Assembly: GCA_937867335.1 (NCBI GenBank) | Contig: CALMKX010000220.1 | Location: 1 to 41,343, forward strand | From: an uncultured Acidobacteriota bacterium | Lineage (GTDB): Bacteria > Acidobacteriota > Thermoanaerobaculia > Multivoradales > SZUA-115 | Direction of reading: 5' to 3' | DNA: 41,343 nt | Shown here: positions 1-6,585 of the stretch, one piece after another | How positions within the stretch are numbered: the first letter of the stretch is position 1 | Layout: each line of letters opens with the position of its first letter | The notes under the pieces: generated by a model | Seen by the model: only the letters and a program-made list of their open reading frames with translations | The model's database searches: none | What the model was told of the DNA's origin: nothing | Position numbers and translations under genes: made by a program

Positions 1-1
1 G

Positions 2-634
2 GGGACCATCGAGGCTCTCGCGGGTACGACGGCCACCGAGGTCCAGGACGTCCGCGTGTCGCTGTGGTGCACCGAGCTGCAATCGGAGGCCTCCCTGCGT
101 TATCAGGAAGCCGATCGCGACGACGACCGGTTTCGCCAACTCGACAGCCACTTGGCGATCACGTTGGACTACGTGGCAGCCCCCGTCTTCGAGTCCGGGC
201 CCAGCATCGGCGTGACCCTGCACGGCGTCAGATCCCTGCCGAATTGTGTGCTCGTGCTCGCGTGCCACTATCCCAGCGGCGCCGACTGCAGCCTGAGCTA
301 CGTGGCCAAGGGCTGGCAGGCTGATCGGCGCATCAGCATTCCGTCCCGAGGGGCGCTGCATGCGCAGCCCGATTCCGTCGACGTGACCCTCGAGATCGAC
401 GGCCGGCTGCTCATCGTGTCCATGGTGAACCGCACCGTGCTGCGCATGGCCATCCGCGCCGGCGGCACCACGCTGCGCGACTACGTGAATCCGGAAGGCT
501 CGCCCGGATATTTCCGCCAGAAGCTGTACGTGTATGAACGCGCCGGCGAGCCCTGCCGGCGCTGCGGCACGCCGATCCGCGTGCTCGTGCACGGCGCGCG
601 TTCGACCTACTATTGCCCGACATGCCAGCGCTGA
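2..634 (+). CDS. Composite ORF, 5' partial: unknown N-terminal region joined to Fpg/MutM C-terminal zinc finger
   Basis: The frame is open from the window edge, so the true start is probably upstream; a GTG at 56 is the first internal candidate. From about base 435 to the stop the product is clearly the C-terminal end of formamidopyrimidine-DNA glycosylase: AGGTTLRDYVNPEG, PGYFRQKLYVYERAGEPC, then a four-cysteine zinc finger (CRRC and CPTC) ending in QR. Fpg uses this finger to bind DNA while excising oxidised purines. The preceding 140 or so residues do not look like Fpg: there is no PELPEVE N-terminus and no helix-two-turn-helix region. They look like an unrelated beta-rich sequence that I do not recognise. 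Either this is a fusion or deletion product or the contig is chimeric. It is unlikely to be an active glycosylase, because the catalytic N-terminal proline domain is absent from what can be seen. Confidence 0.6.
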   Translation, partial: GTIEALAGTTATEVQDVRVSLWCTELQSEASLRYQEADRDDDRFRQLDSHLAITLDYVAAPVFESGPSIGVTLHGVRSLPNCVLVLACHYPSGADCSLSYVAKGWQADRRISIPSRGALHAQPDSVDVTLEIDGRLLIVSMVNRTVLRMAIRAGGTTLRDYVNPEGSPGYFRQKLYVYERAGEPCRRCGTPIRVLVHGARSTYYCPTCQR

Positions 635-1446
635 AGCCACTGCCGTCGAAGCCGCGCACCCGGCCCGGCCACTACGCGGCATTGCGCACCTGCCCGGTGA
701 TGGCCGCGGTCGTGAAGGCGGCGGGCCGCTACGGACTCGAGCCACAGCTGCAACGCTCGCCGTTCGAATCACTGGCGCGCGCGATCGCACACCAGCAGCT
801 CAACGGCGCCGTCGCGCAGAAGATCGTATCCAAAGCCGAGGGGCGTTACGTGCCGCTCGACAGCATCGAGCCGTCCGCGCGCGCGAGCGAACTGGCGATC
901 ACTTGCGCGAAGGATGCGCGCTTCGTCGAGGCGGTGCTGCGCGAATCGAGCGACGTGCTGCGCGCCGAGCGCAACGTGCTGATCACGCGTCATCACCGCG
1001 GTCATGTCATGGCCAATGCCGGCATCGATCGCTCGAACTTGCCGCGTCGTCCGGGCGCGGACGTCGTGCTGCTGCTGCCCGTCGATCCCGATCGCAGCGC
1101 GCGGCTGCTGTGCGACGCGCTCGCCACGCTCGCGGGCGTGCGGGTCGGCGTGATCGTCAGCGACAGCTTCGGGCGCCCCTGGCGCAATGGCGTGGTCAAC
1201 GTCGCACTGGGCGTCGCGGGGCTGCCCGCGATCCTCGATCTGCGGGGAGGGCACGACCTGCACGGTCGCGTGCTGGAGACCACCCAGGTCGCCCTCGCGG
1301 ACGCGATCGCCGCCGGCGCCGGGCTCGCGATGGGGGAGGCTGCCGAGGGGACGCCCGCGGTGCGGGTGAGAGGGCTAAACTGGCAGGCGCCCGAGGTGGA
1401 TGGGCAGTCGCTCGTCCGCCCCTTGGCTGAGGACCTGTTTCGTTGA
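622..1446 (+). CDS. Composite ORF: AlkA-like glycosylase N-terminus joined to CofE (F420-0:gamma-glutamyl ligase) C-terminal part
   Basis: The ATG at 622 overlaps the previous stop by 13 bases; a TTG at 613 is an alternative. Residues 1-65 or so resemble the N-terminal half of DNA-3-methyladenine glycosylase II, with the hallmark PFESLARAIAHQQLNG. From about base 811 the protein is CofE: VAQKIVSKAEGR, ARFVEAVLRES, VLITRHHRGHVMANAGID, VIVSDSFGRPWRNG and ALGVAGLPAILDLRG. CofE adds glutamate to F420-0 using GTP. A normal CofE has about 45 more residues before the AQKIVSKAEGR motif, and these are replaced here by the glycosylase segment, so activity as either enzyme is doubtful. The next gene (cofD) overlaps its stop, which is the natural operon arrangement. 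I see the two halves directly; whether the junction is biological is unknown. Confidence 0.7.
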   Translation: MPALKPLPSKPRTRPGHYAALRTCPVMAAVVKAAGRYGLEPQLQRSPFESLARAIAHQQLNGAVAQKIVSKAEGRYVPLDSIEPSARASELAITCAKDARFVEAVLRESSDVLRAERNVLITRHHRGHVMANAGIDRSNLPRRPGADVVLLLPVDPDRSARLLCDALATLAGVRVGVIVSDSFGRPWRNGVVNVALGVAGLPAILDLRGGHDLHGRVLETTQVALADAIAAGAGLAMGEAAEGTPAVRVRGLNWQAPEVDGQSLVRPLAEDLFR

Positions 1447-2429
1447 ATGCTGCGCCGCGCTTCGAGGCTCCATCCGTGCTCGCCCTGTCCGGCGGCGTCG
1501 GCGGGGCCAAGCTCGCGCTCGGACTGCAGCGGGCTCTGCCAGCGGGCGCGCTCGCGGTGCTCGTCAACACCGGCGACGACTTCGGGCACCTCGGCCTCGC
1601 CATCTCGCCGGACCTCGATTCGGTGCTCTATGCGCTGGCCGGCGTCGTCAATCCCGACACCGGCTGGGGTCGAGCGGACGAGAGCTGGAACTTCCACGCG
1701 GAGATCGCGCGGCTCGGGGGCCCGGCCTGGTTCCGCCTCGGGGATCGCGACCTCGCGGTGCACGTCGAGCGCCCGCGCCGCCGCGCGGCCGGCGAACCCC
1801 TCGGAAGCATCTGCGCCGAGCTCGCACGGGCATTCGGGCTCGCGACGCACATCTGGCCGATGTCGGACGATCCCGTGCGCACGCTCGTCGACTGCGAGCG
1901 CGGCACGCTCGAGTTCCAGCACTATTTCGTGCGCGAGCGCTGCGAACCGGCGGTGCGCGGCCTGCGCTACGAGGGCGCCGCGGTCGCGCGACCCAATCCC
2001 GACGCCCTGGCGCTGCTGCGCAGCCGGGAACTCGACGCGGTGGTCATCTGCCCGTCGAATCCCTACCTCAGCGTGGACCCGATGCTCGCGATGCCCGGGT
2101 TGCGAGCGGCCCTCGCGGCCAGCACCGCTCCCGTGCTCGCCGTCTCGCCGCTGATCGCCGGCGCGGCCGTGAAGGGGCCGACGGCCAAGCTCATGCGCGA
2201 ACTCGGTCTGGAGCCGGGCGCGCTCGCAGTGGCCGCGCACTACCACGGCCTCATCGACGGCTTCGTACTCGACGTCGCCGACGCAGCGCTGGCCGCGCAA
2301 CTGTCCGTGCCGAGCATCGCGGTGCCGACGCTGATGCGTGAGATCGAGGATCGCGAGCGGCTGGCACGTGCAGTGCTCGACTTCGCGGACCGGCTGCGCG
2401 ATGCGCCGCGCCTGCGGAGGGCGTCGTGA
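1443..2429 (+). CDS. cofD: 2-phospho-L-lactate (or related) transferase CofD, F420 biosynthesis
   Basis: CofD transfers the lactyl-phospho (or phosphoenolpyruvyl) moiety from the guanylylated precursor made by CofC to the deazaflavin Fo, giving F420-0 or its dehydro form. The 328-residue product has the family hallmarks in order: ALSGGVGGAKLALGL at the N-terminus, VNTGDDFGHLGLAISPDLDS, WFRLGDRDLA, WPMSDDPVRT, ICPSNPYLSVDPML, VSPLIAGAAVKGPTAKLM and a C-terminal TLMREIEDRERLARAVLDF. Length and motif order are complete, unlike both neighbours. It starts at a TTG overlapping the cofE-like stop (TTGA), and its own stop overlaps the GTG of the cofC-like ORF, so this looks like a translationally coupled cofE-cofD-cofC operon. 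The Fo synthase genes are not in the window. Confidence 0.93.
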   Translation: MNAAPRFEAPSVLALSGGVGGAKLALGLQRALPAGALAVLVNTGDDFGHLGLAISPDLDSVLYALAGVVNPDTGWGRADESWNFHAEIARLGGPAWFRLGDRDLAVHVERPRRRAAGEPLGSICAELARAFGLATHIWPMSDDPVRTLVDCERGTLEFQHYFVRERCEPAVRGLRYEGAAVARPNPDALALLRSRELDAVVICPSNPYLSVDPMLAMPGLRAALAASTAPVLAVSPLIAGAAVKGPTAKLMRELGLEPGALAVAAHYHGLIDGFVLDVADAALAAQLSVPSIAVPTLMREIEDRERLARAVLDFADRLRDAPRLRRAS

Positions 2430-2827
2430 AGACCTGTGCCATCGTGCCGCTGCGCGGCCGCGAGCAGGGCAAGACGCGGCTTGCGTCGCTGCTGCCGCCC
2501 GAGAGCCGCGCGGAGCTCGTCGATGCGATGCTCGCAGCGGTACTCAGCGCGCTGCGCAGCGCGCGCGGCATCGACCGGATCCTGCTCGTCACGCCACAGC
2601 CGCTGCCGCAGCTGCCGGGCTCGTTGAGGAGCCTCCTGGGCAGCTCGCCGGCGGGCTCGGAGAGCGGCTCGCCGCTGCGCACGGCCTTGCTGCAACGGGA
2701 AGTGCTGGACGTCGGCGTGCCGATTCGCGGCCAGGCGCGAGTAGAGATCGAGATTCTCGATGGTGCGGGCGAGCCGGTGTCGATGGAGCCGGCGCCCAGG
2801 CCCCGGGTGGCGGGGACGGGTGGCTAG
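2426..2827 (+). CDS. Truncated/composite CofC (2-phospho-L-lactate guanylyltransferase N-terminus with an unrelated tail)
   Basis: A GTG start overlaps the cofD stop. The first 57 residues are CofC-like: a CAIVPLRGREQGKTRLASLL nucleotide-binding start, then ELVDAMLAAVLSALRSA and GIDRILLVTP. CofC activates phospholactate or phosphoenolpyruvate with GTP for CofD and is normally about 200-220 residues. Here similarity ends around base 2595-2620. The remaining 75 residues (SPLRTALLQREVLDVGVP, ARVEIEILDGAGEPV, a proline-rich end) do not look like CofC. They read like the end of a different protein, perhaps the beta-sandwich tail of a secreted protein whose gene preceded the propeller gene at 2840. 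The catalytic C-terminal half of CofC is missing, so this is probably non-functional as CofC. Confidence 0.65.
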   Translation: MKTCAIVPLRGREQGKTRLASLLPPESRAELVDAMLAAVLSALRSARGIDRILLVTPQPLPQLPGSLRSLLGSSPAGSESGSPLRTALLQREVLDVGVPIRGQARVEIEILDGAGEPVSMEPAPRPRVAGTGG

Positions 2828-2839
2828 AGGAGCGAAGGG

Positions 2840-5017
2840 ATGAGAATGAGGGCGCTTGGGGGCTGGCTGTGGCTGGCCGGCAGCTTGCCCGTGTGGGCGA
2901 CGCCGGTCAAGCATTTCGAGGTACAAACGCGCGAGGCCTTCCAGGCCGGAACGGCGGCGGGAGTGAGCGTGGACGCGCTCGGCCGCCTGCAGCTGGCGGA
3001 TCGCTACCAGCGCCTGGCCGGGGTGGATGAGCCCTTCGTGCTCTCGGCCGCCGCTCTGCCGGACGGCTGGGTGCTCGGCACCGGTAACAGCGGGAAAGTG
3101 CTGAAGCTCAGCCGCAAGGGCAGTGTGGAGACCCTCTTCACCGCGCCCGAGCCGGCGGTCTTCGCGGTGCGCGCGGAAGCCGACGGCAGCGTGTTTGCGG
3201 CCACTTCGCCCAAGGGCAAGGTGTACCGCATCGCCGGTGGCAAGGCCGAGGTCTACTTCGACCCCGGGGAGACGTACATTTGGGCCCTCGAGAGGGCGGC
3301 GGACGGCTCCCTGCTGGTGGCGACCGGCACCCAGGGCAAGCTCTACAAGGTGAGCGCCGCCGGCCAGGGCAGCGTGCTCTACGACAGCCCGGAGACTCAC
3401 TTGCGCTCCCTCGCCCTGCTGCCGGGCGGCGACGTGCTGGTGGGCACGGCGGAGAGCGGGCTGATTCTCCGCCTCTCGCCGGACGGCAAGGCGCGCACCC
3501 TCTACGACGCCAGCCAGCCGGAAATCGTGGCCTTCGCCCCGGCCGGGGACGGCACGGTGTGGGCGGCGGCGGTGGCTTCGGAAGCGAGCCTCTTGGCCCA
3601 CGAGACGCCCAAGGCGGGTTCCAGCGCCGAAGCCTCCACGGCCGACGCCGGCGACGACGCAGCCGTCACCGTGACCTTCGGCGACGAGGCGGAGCCCGGC
3701 GCAGGCTCTCCGCCCCTGCGGCGGGGAGCCAAGGGCGGGGCCCGAAGCCAGATCCTCCGCCTGGGCACGGACGGTGCTGTGGAGGCCGTGACCACCCTCG
3801 CCGATGCCACCGTCTACGCTCTGCTGGTTCGGGATGGGCAGCTGTGGGTCGGTACCGGCGTCGAGGGCAAGCTCTGGACCCTGGACGGCAGCACCTCGGT
3901 GCTCGCCGCCACCGTCGACGACCGCCAGATCGCGGCCTTAACGCCCGAGCCGGGTGGCGGGCTGGCGCTGGTCACCACCAACGCCGGCGCCGTCTACCAG
4001 CGCCTGAGCGCCAGGGAGCAGAGCGGCACCTACACCTCGACGGTGCTCGATGCCGGCAACCCGGCGCGCTTCGGCACGCTGCACTGGCTGGGCGAGACCC
4101 CGGCCGGCACCACCCTGCGCGTGACCGCCCGCAGCGGCATGAGCGCCGATCCGGACGCCACCTGGTCGGATTGGGCGGGGGTGGCGAGCGGTAGCGAGGT
4201 CTCGCTCGCCGCTCTGCCCCTGGGCCGCTACGTGCAATGGCGGGCCGAGCTGGGCAGCAAGGGCGGCGCGACCCCTCGGCTTTACGAGCTCAGCCTCGCC
4301 TATCGCCAGGAGAATCTGCGGCCGGCGATCAAATCCTTTTCGGCGCTCGATCCCGGCCAGCTGACGGTGCCGGCGAATTTCAACCCGGGCAGCCAGGCCT
4401 TCGAGCCGGCCCATCCCAACCGCGACGGCCTGTTCACCACCCTGGTGCCGGCCGATGGCGGCGACGAAGCCGGCGGCCGCACCAAGACCCTCTGGAAGCA
4501 CGGCTACCAGAGCTTCAAGTGGGAGGCGAGCGATCCCAACGGCGATGCCCTGCGCTACAAGCTCGAGTTGCAAGGGGCGAGCGGCGGCGCCTGGGTGACG
4601 GTGGCCGAGAACATCAAGGAGAGCTATTTCGGCTTCGACGCCCTGGCGCTCCCCGATGGCGTCTACCGCTTCCGCCTCACCGCCGGCGAGGAGCCGCCCG
4701 ATGCCGGTGCCCTCGCTGCCAGCCAGGTGAGCCCGCCGGTCACCATCGACCACACCCCGCCGGCCCTCGAAGCGGTGCGCCGCGAGGGCAAAAAGCTGCG
4801 GGTCACGCTGCGCGACGCCGGCTCGCCGCTGCGCGAGCTGGTGCTGAGCCGGGCTGCCGGCCCGTGGAAGCCCGTGGTGCCGGTGGACGGCATGGTGGAC
4901 GGGCGCAGCGAGACCCTGGAGCTCGAAGCGCCGGAGGCCGGGCAGATGGTGCTGCTGCGGGCCACCGACGCCGCCTTCAACGTGGTGACTTTCGACCTGG
5001 CGGAGATCCTGCCGTGA
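2840..5017 (+). CDS. Secreted beta-propeller protein with C-terminal beta-sandwich region
   Basis: A 725-residue protein with a signal peptide: arginines at 2 and 4, a hydrophobic stretch, and likely cleavage after VWA near residue 20. Residues 60-400 or so hold repeated blade-like units of the type GSVFAATSPKGKVYRI, GSLLVATGTQGKLYKV and GDVLVGTAESGLILRL, typical of WD40/YVTN/NHL-like propellers. After residue 480 the sequence changes to fibronectin- or Ig-like beta-sandwich sequence, including DPNGDALRYKLELQG and a final IDHTPPALEAV. No catalytic motif is visible; a structural or binding role outside the cytoplasm is likely. A GAGGAG about 7 bases before the ATG supports the start; an in-frame ATG lies at 2846. 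The stop overlaps the coaD GTG. Residues 289-299 (SPPLRRGAKGG) come from a hairpin-forming insert at 3704-3730. Confidence 0.75.
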   Translation: MRMRALGGWLWLAGSLPVWATPVKHFEVQTREAFQAGTAAGVSVDALGRLQLADRYQRLAGVDEPFVLSAAALPDGWVLGTGNSGKVLKLSRKGSVETLFTAPEPAVFAVRAEADGSVFAATSPKGKVYRIAGGKAEVYFDPGETYIWALERAADGSLLVATGTQGKLYKVSAAGQGSVLYDSPETHLRSLALLPGGDVLVGTAESGLILRLSPDGKARTLYDASQPEIVAFAPAGDGTVWAAAVASEASLLAHETPKAGSSAEASTADAGDDAAVTVTFGDEAEPGAGSPPLRRGAKGGARSQILRLGTDGAVEAVTTLADATVYALLVRDGQLWVGTGVEGKLWTLDGSTSVLAATVDDRQIAALTPEPGGGLALVTTNAGAVYQRLSAREQSGTYTSTVLDAGNPARFGTLHWLGETPAGTTLRVTARSGMSADPDATWSDWAGVASGSEVSLAALPLGRYVQWRAELGSKGGATPRLYELSLAYRQENLRPAIKSFSALDPGQLTVPANFNPGSQAFEPAHPNRDGLFTTLVPADGGDEAGGRTKTLWKHGYQSFKWEASDPNGDALRYKLELQGASGGAWVTVAENIKESYFGFDALALPDGVYRFRLTAGEEPPDAGALAASQVSPPVTIDHTPPALEAVRREGKKLRVTLRDAGSPLRELVLSRAAGPWKPVVPVDGMVDGRSETLELEAPEAGQMVLLRATDAAFNVVTFDLAEILP
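3704..3730 (+). repeat. REP-like hairpin inside the propeller gene
   Basis: GGCTCTCCGCC and GGCGGGGAGCC form an 11-base-pair stem (one G-T wobble) around a 5-base CCTGC loop. The element keeps the reading frame and encodes part of SPPLRRGAKGG, a low-complexity segment in a loop between propeller repeats. It resembles small dispersed palindromes that insert into genes in frame, but no second copy was noticed in this window. Confidence 0.4.
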
Positions 5018-5502
5018 GCGAGAAGATCGCGGTCTACCCCGGCAGTTTCGATCCCATCCACAACGGTCATCTGGACCTGATCGACCGTTGCCGGCCGCTG
5101 TTCGACGACATCCTGGTGGCCGTCCTGCACAATGAAGGGAAGGATCCCCTCTTCTCGGCCGCCGAGCGGGTGGAAATGATCAGCGAGCTGCTCGCCGATC
5201 GACCCGGCTGCCGGGTGATGGCCTTCTCCGGCCTGCTGGTGGACTTCATGGACCAGGTGGGGGCACGGGCGGTGATCCGCGGCCTGCGCGCGGTCTCCGA
5301 TTTCGAGTACGAGTTTCAGATGGCGCTGATGAACCGTCGCCTGAATCCCCGGGTGGAGACCGTGTTCATGATGCCGAGCCAGGACTACAGCTACCTCTCG
5401 AGCCGCCTGGTGAAGGAAGTCTTCTCGCTCGGCGGCAATCTGCGAGGGCTGATCCCCGAGCCGGTGATCCGACGCCTGGCCGGCCGCTTCCCGGGGCGAT
5501 GA
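5014..5502 (+). CDS. coaD: Phosphopantetheine adenylyltransferase
   Basis: CoaD transfers AMP from ATP to 4'-phosphopantetheine, the penultimate step of coenzyme A synthesis, in the cytoplasm. The product is 162 residues, the usual length. It begins with the nucleotidyltransferase motif VYPGSFDPIHNGHLDLI (the H-x-G-H signature) and continues with AVIRGLRAVSDFEYEFQMALMN, the substrate-binding loop, and FMMPSQDYSYLSSRLVKEV, the second conserved nucleotidyltransferase motif (ISSR/K type). The GTG start at 5014 overlaps the TGA of the propeller gene and puts the signature at residue 8, as expected. The stop overlaps the ATG of the downstream deaminase, so the three genes are probably translationally coupled. 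Confidence 0.97.
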   Translation: MSEKIAVYPGSFDPIHNGHLDLIDRCRPLFDDILVAVLHNEGKDPLFSAAERVEMISELLADRPGCRVMAFSGLLVDFMDQVGARAVIRGLRAVSDFEYEFQMALMNRRLNPRVETVFMMPSQDYSYLSSRLVKEVFSLGGNLRGLIPEPVIRRLAGRFPGR

Positions 5503-6575
5503 GCGAGCCCGCTCTGGCGGCCTTCGCCCTCGGCCTGCCGAAGGTCGAGCTGCACGTGCATCTCGAAGGCTCGATCCAGCCCCGGACCCTCCTCGAGCTC
5601 GCCCGGCGTCGCCGCGTGAGCCTGCCGGCCGACGACGCGGCCGGCCTCTCCCGCTGGTTCCAATTCCAGGGCTTCCCCCACTTCATCGAGGTCTATCTCG
5701 CCTGCTCGAGCTGCCTGGTGGAGCCCGAGGACTTCCATCGCCTGGCGCTCGACTTCCTGGCCGAGCAGGCGCGGCAGAACGTGGCCTGGAGCGAAGTCCA
5801 TTTCTCGATCTCGACCCATCTGGCAGGCGGCCGGGACGGCGAGGCGATCCGCCAGGCCCTGGCCGAGGCGGCCGCCGAGGGCGAGCGACGCTGGGGCGTG
5901 CGGGTGGGCTGGATTCCGGACATCGTGCGCAACTCTCCGCTCGAGCGCGCGGACTGGACGGTGGAGTGGGCGCTCGCCGGGCCGCGCCGGGGAGCGAGCG
6001 GCGAGGTGGTGGCCTTCGGCCTCGGCGGGATGGAGGCGGGCTATCCGCCGGATCCCTTCGTCGCCCACTATCAGGCAGTGGCGGCCGCCGGTCTCCACCG
6101 GGTGGCCCATGCCGGCGAGCACGGTGGCCCGGAGTCCATTCGCGCCGCCCTCGAGCTGCTGGGCGCCGAGCGCATCGGCCACGGGGTGCGGGCGGTGGAG
6201 GATCCGGGTCTCGTTGCGGGGCTTGCCCGCCTCGGCATCCCCCTCGAGGTGAGCCCCAGCTCGAACGTCTGCCTGGGGGTGAGCCCGGCGCTCGCCGCCC
6301 ATCCCTTCGAGGCGCTCCGGAAGGCGGGAGTGGCGGTCTCGATCAACTCGGACGACCCGCCCCTGTTCAACACCACCCTGACGGACGAATACCTGCGCCT
6401 CGCCGGGGCTTTCGGCTACGGGCCACGAGAGCTCACCGAACTCGCTCTCTCGGCCATCGACCACAGCTTCTTGCCGCCGGCGACGAAGCTCGCCCTGGCC
6501 GAGCGCTGCCGGGCGCGGGCCGAAGAGCTCTCGCTCGAGCTCTTCGGCCGCTCTCTCGACCTGCAACCAGCCTGA
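5499..6575 (+). CDS. add: Adenosine deaminase-family protein
   Basis: Family members hydrolyse the 6-amino group of adenosine or related purines, giving inosine and ammonia. At 358 residues it is the usual length. Metal ligands are visible: HVH at 19-21, HAGEHG near 203-208, IGHGVR near 226 and the SINSDDPPLF motif near 280-290, with DD supplying the last zinc ligand and substrate contact. The ATG overlaps the coaD stop. The family also contains adenine, aminodeoxyfutalosine and 5'-modified-adenosine deaminases, so the exact substrate is not certain; an MTA phosphorylase at 38.8 kb shows that purine salvage exists in this genome. It is convergent with the M28 peptidase gene, whose stop is 10 bases away. 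Confidence 0.88.
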   Translation: MSEPALAAFALGLPKVELHVHLEGSIQPRTLLELARRRRVSLPADDAAGLSRWFQFQGFPHFIEVYLACSSCLVEPEDFHRLALDFLAEQARQNVAWSEVHFSISTHLAGGRDGEAIRQALAEAAAEGERRWGVRVGWIPDIVRNSPLERADWTVEWALAGPRRGASGEVVAFGLGGMEAGYPPDPFVAHYQAVAAAGLHRVAHAGEHGGPESIRAALELLGAERIGHGVRAVEDPGLVAGLARLGIPLEVSPSSNVCLGVSPALAAHPFEALRKAGVAVSINSDDPPLFNTTLTDEYLRLAGAFGYGPRELTELALSAIDHSFLPPATKLALAERCRARAEELSLELFGRSLDLQPA

Positions 6576-6585
6576 GTCCGGGCTG

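Noticed and set aside
1002-2300. Long minus-strand reading frame opposite cofE and cofD
   Set aside because: It covers the real plus-strand genes in a shadow frame, and its translation is the Arg/Ala/Glu/Gly-rich sequence typical of antisense frames in high-GC DNA.
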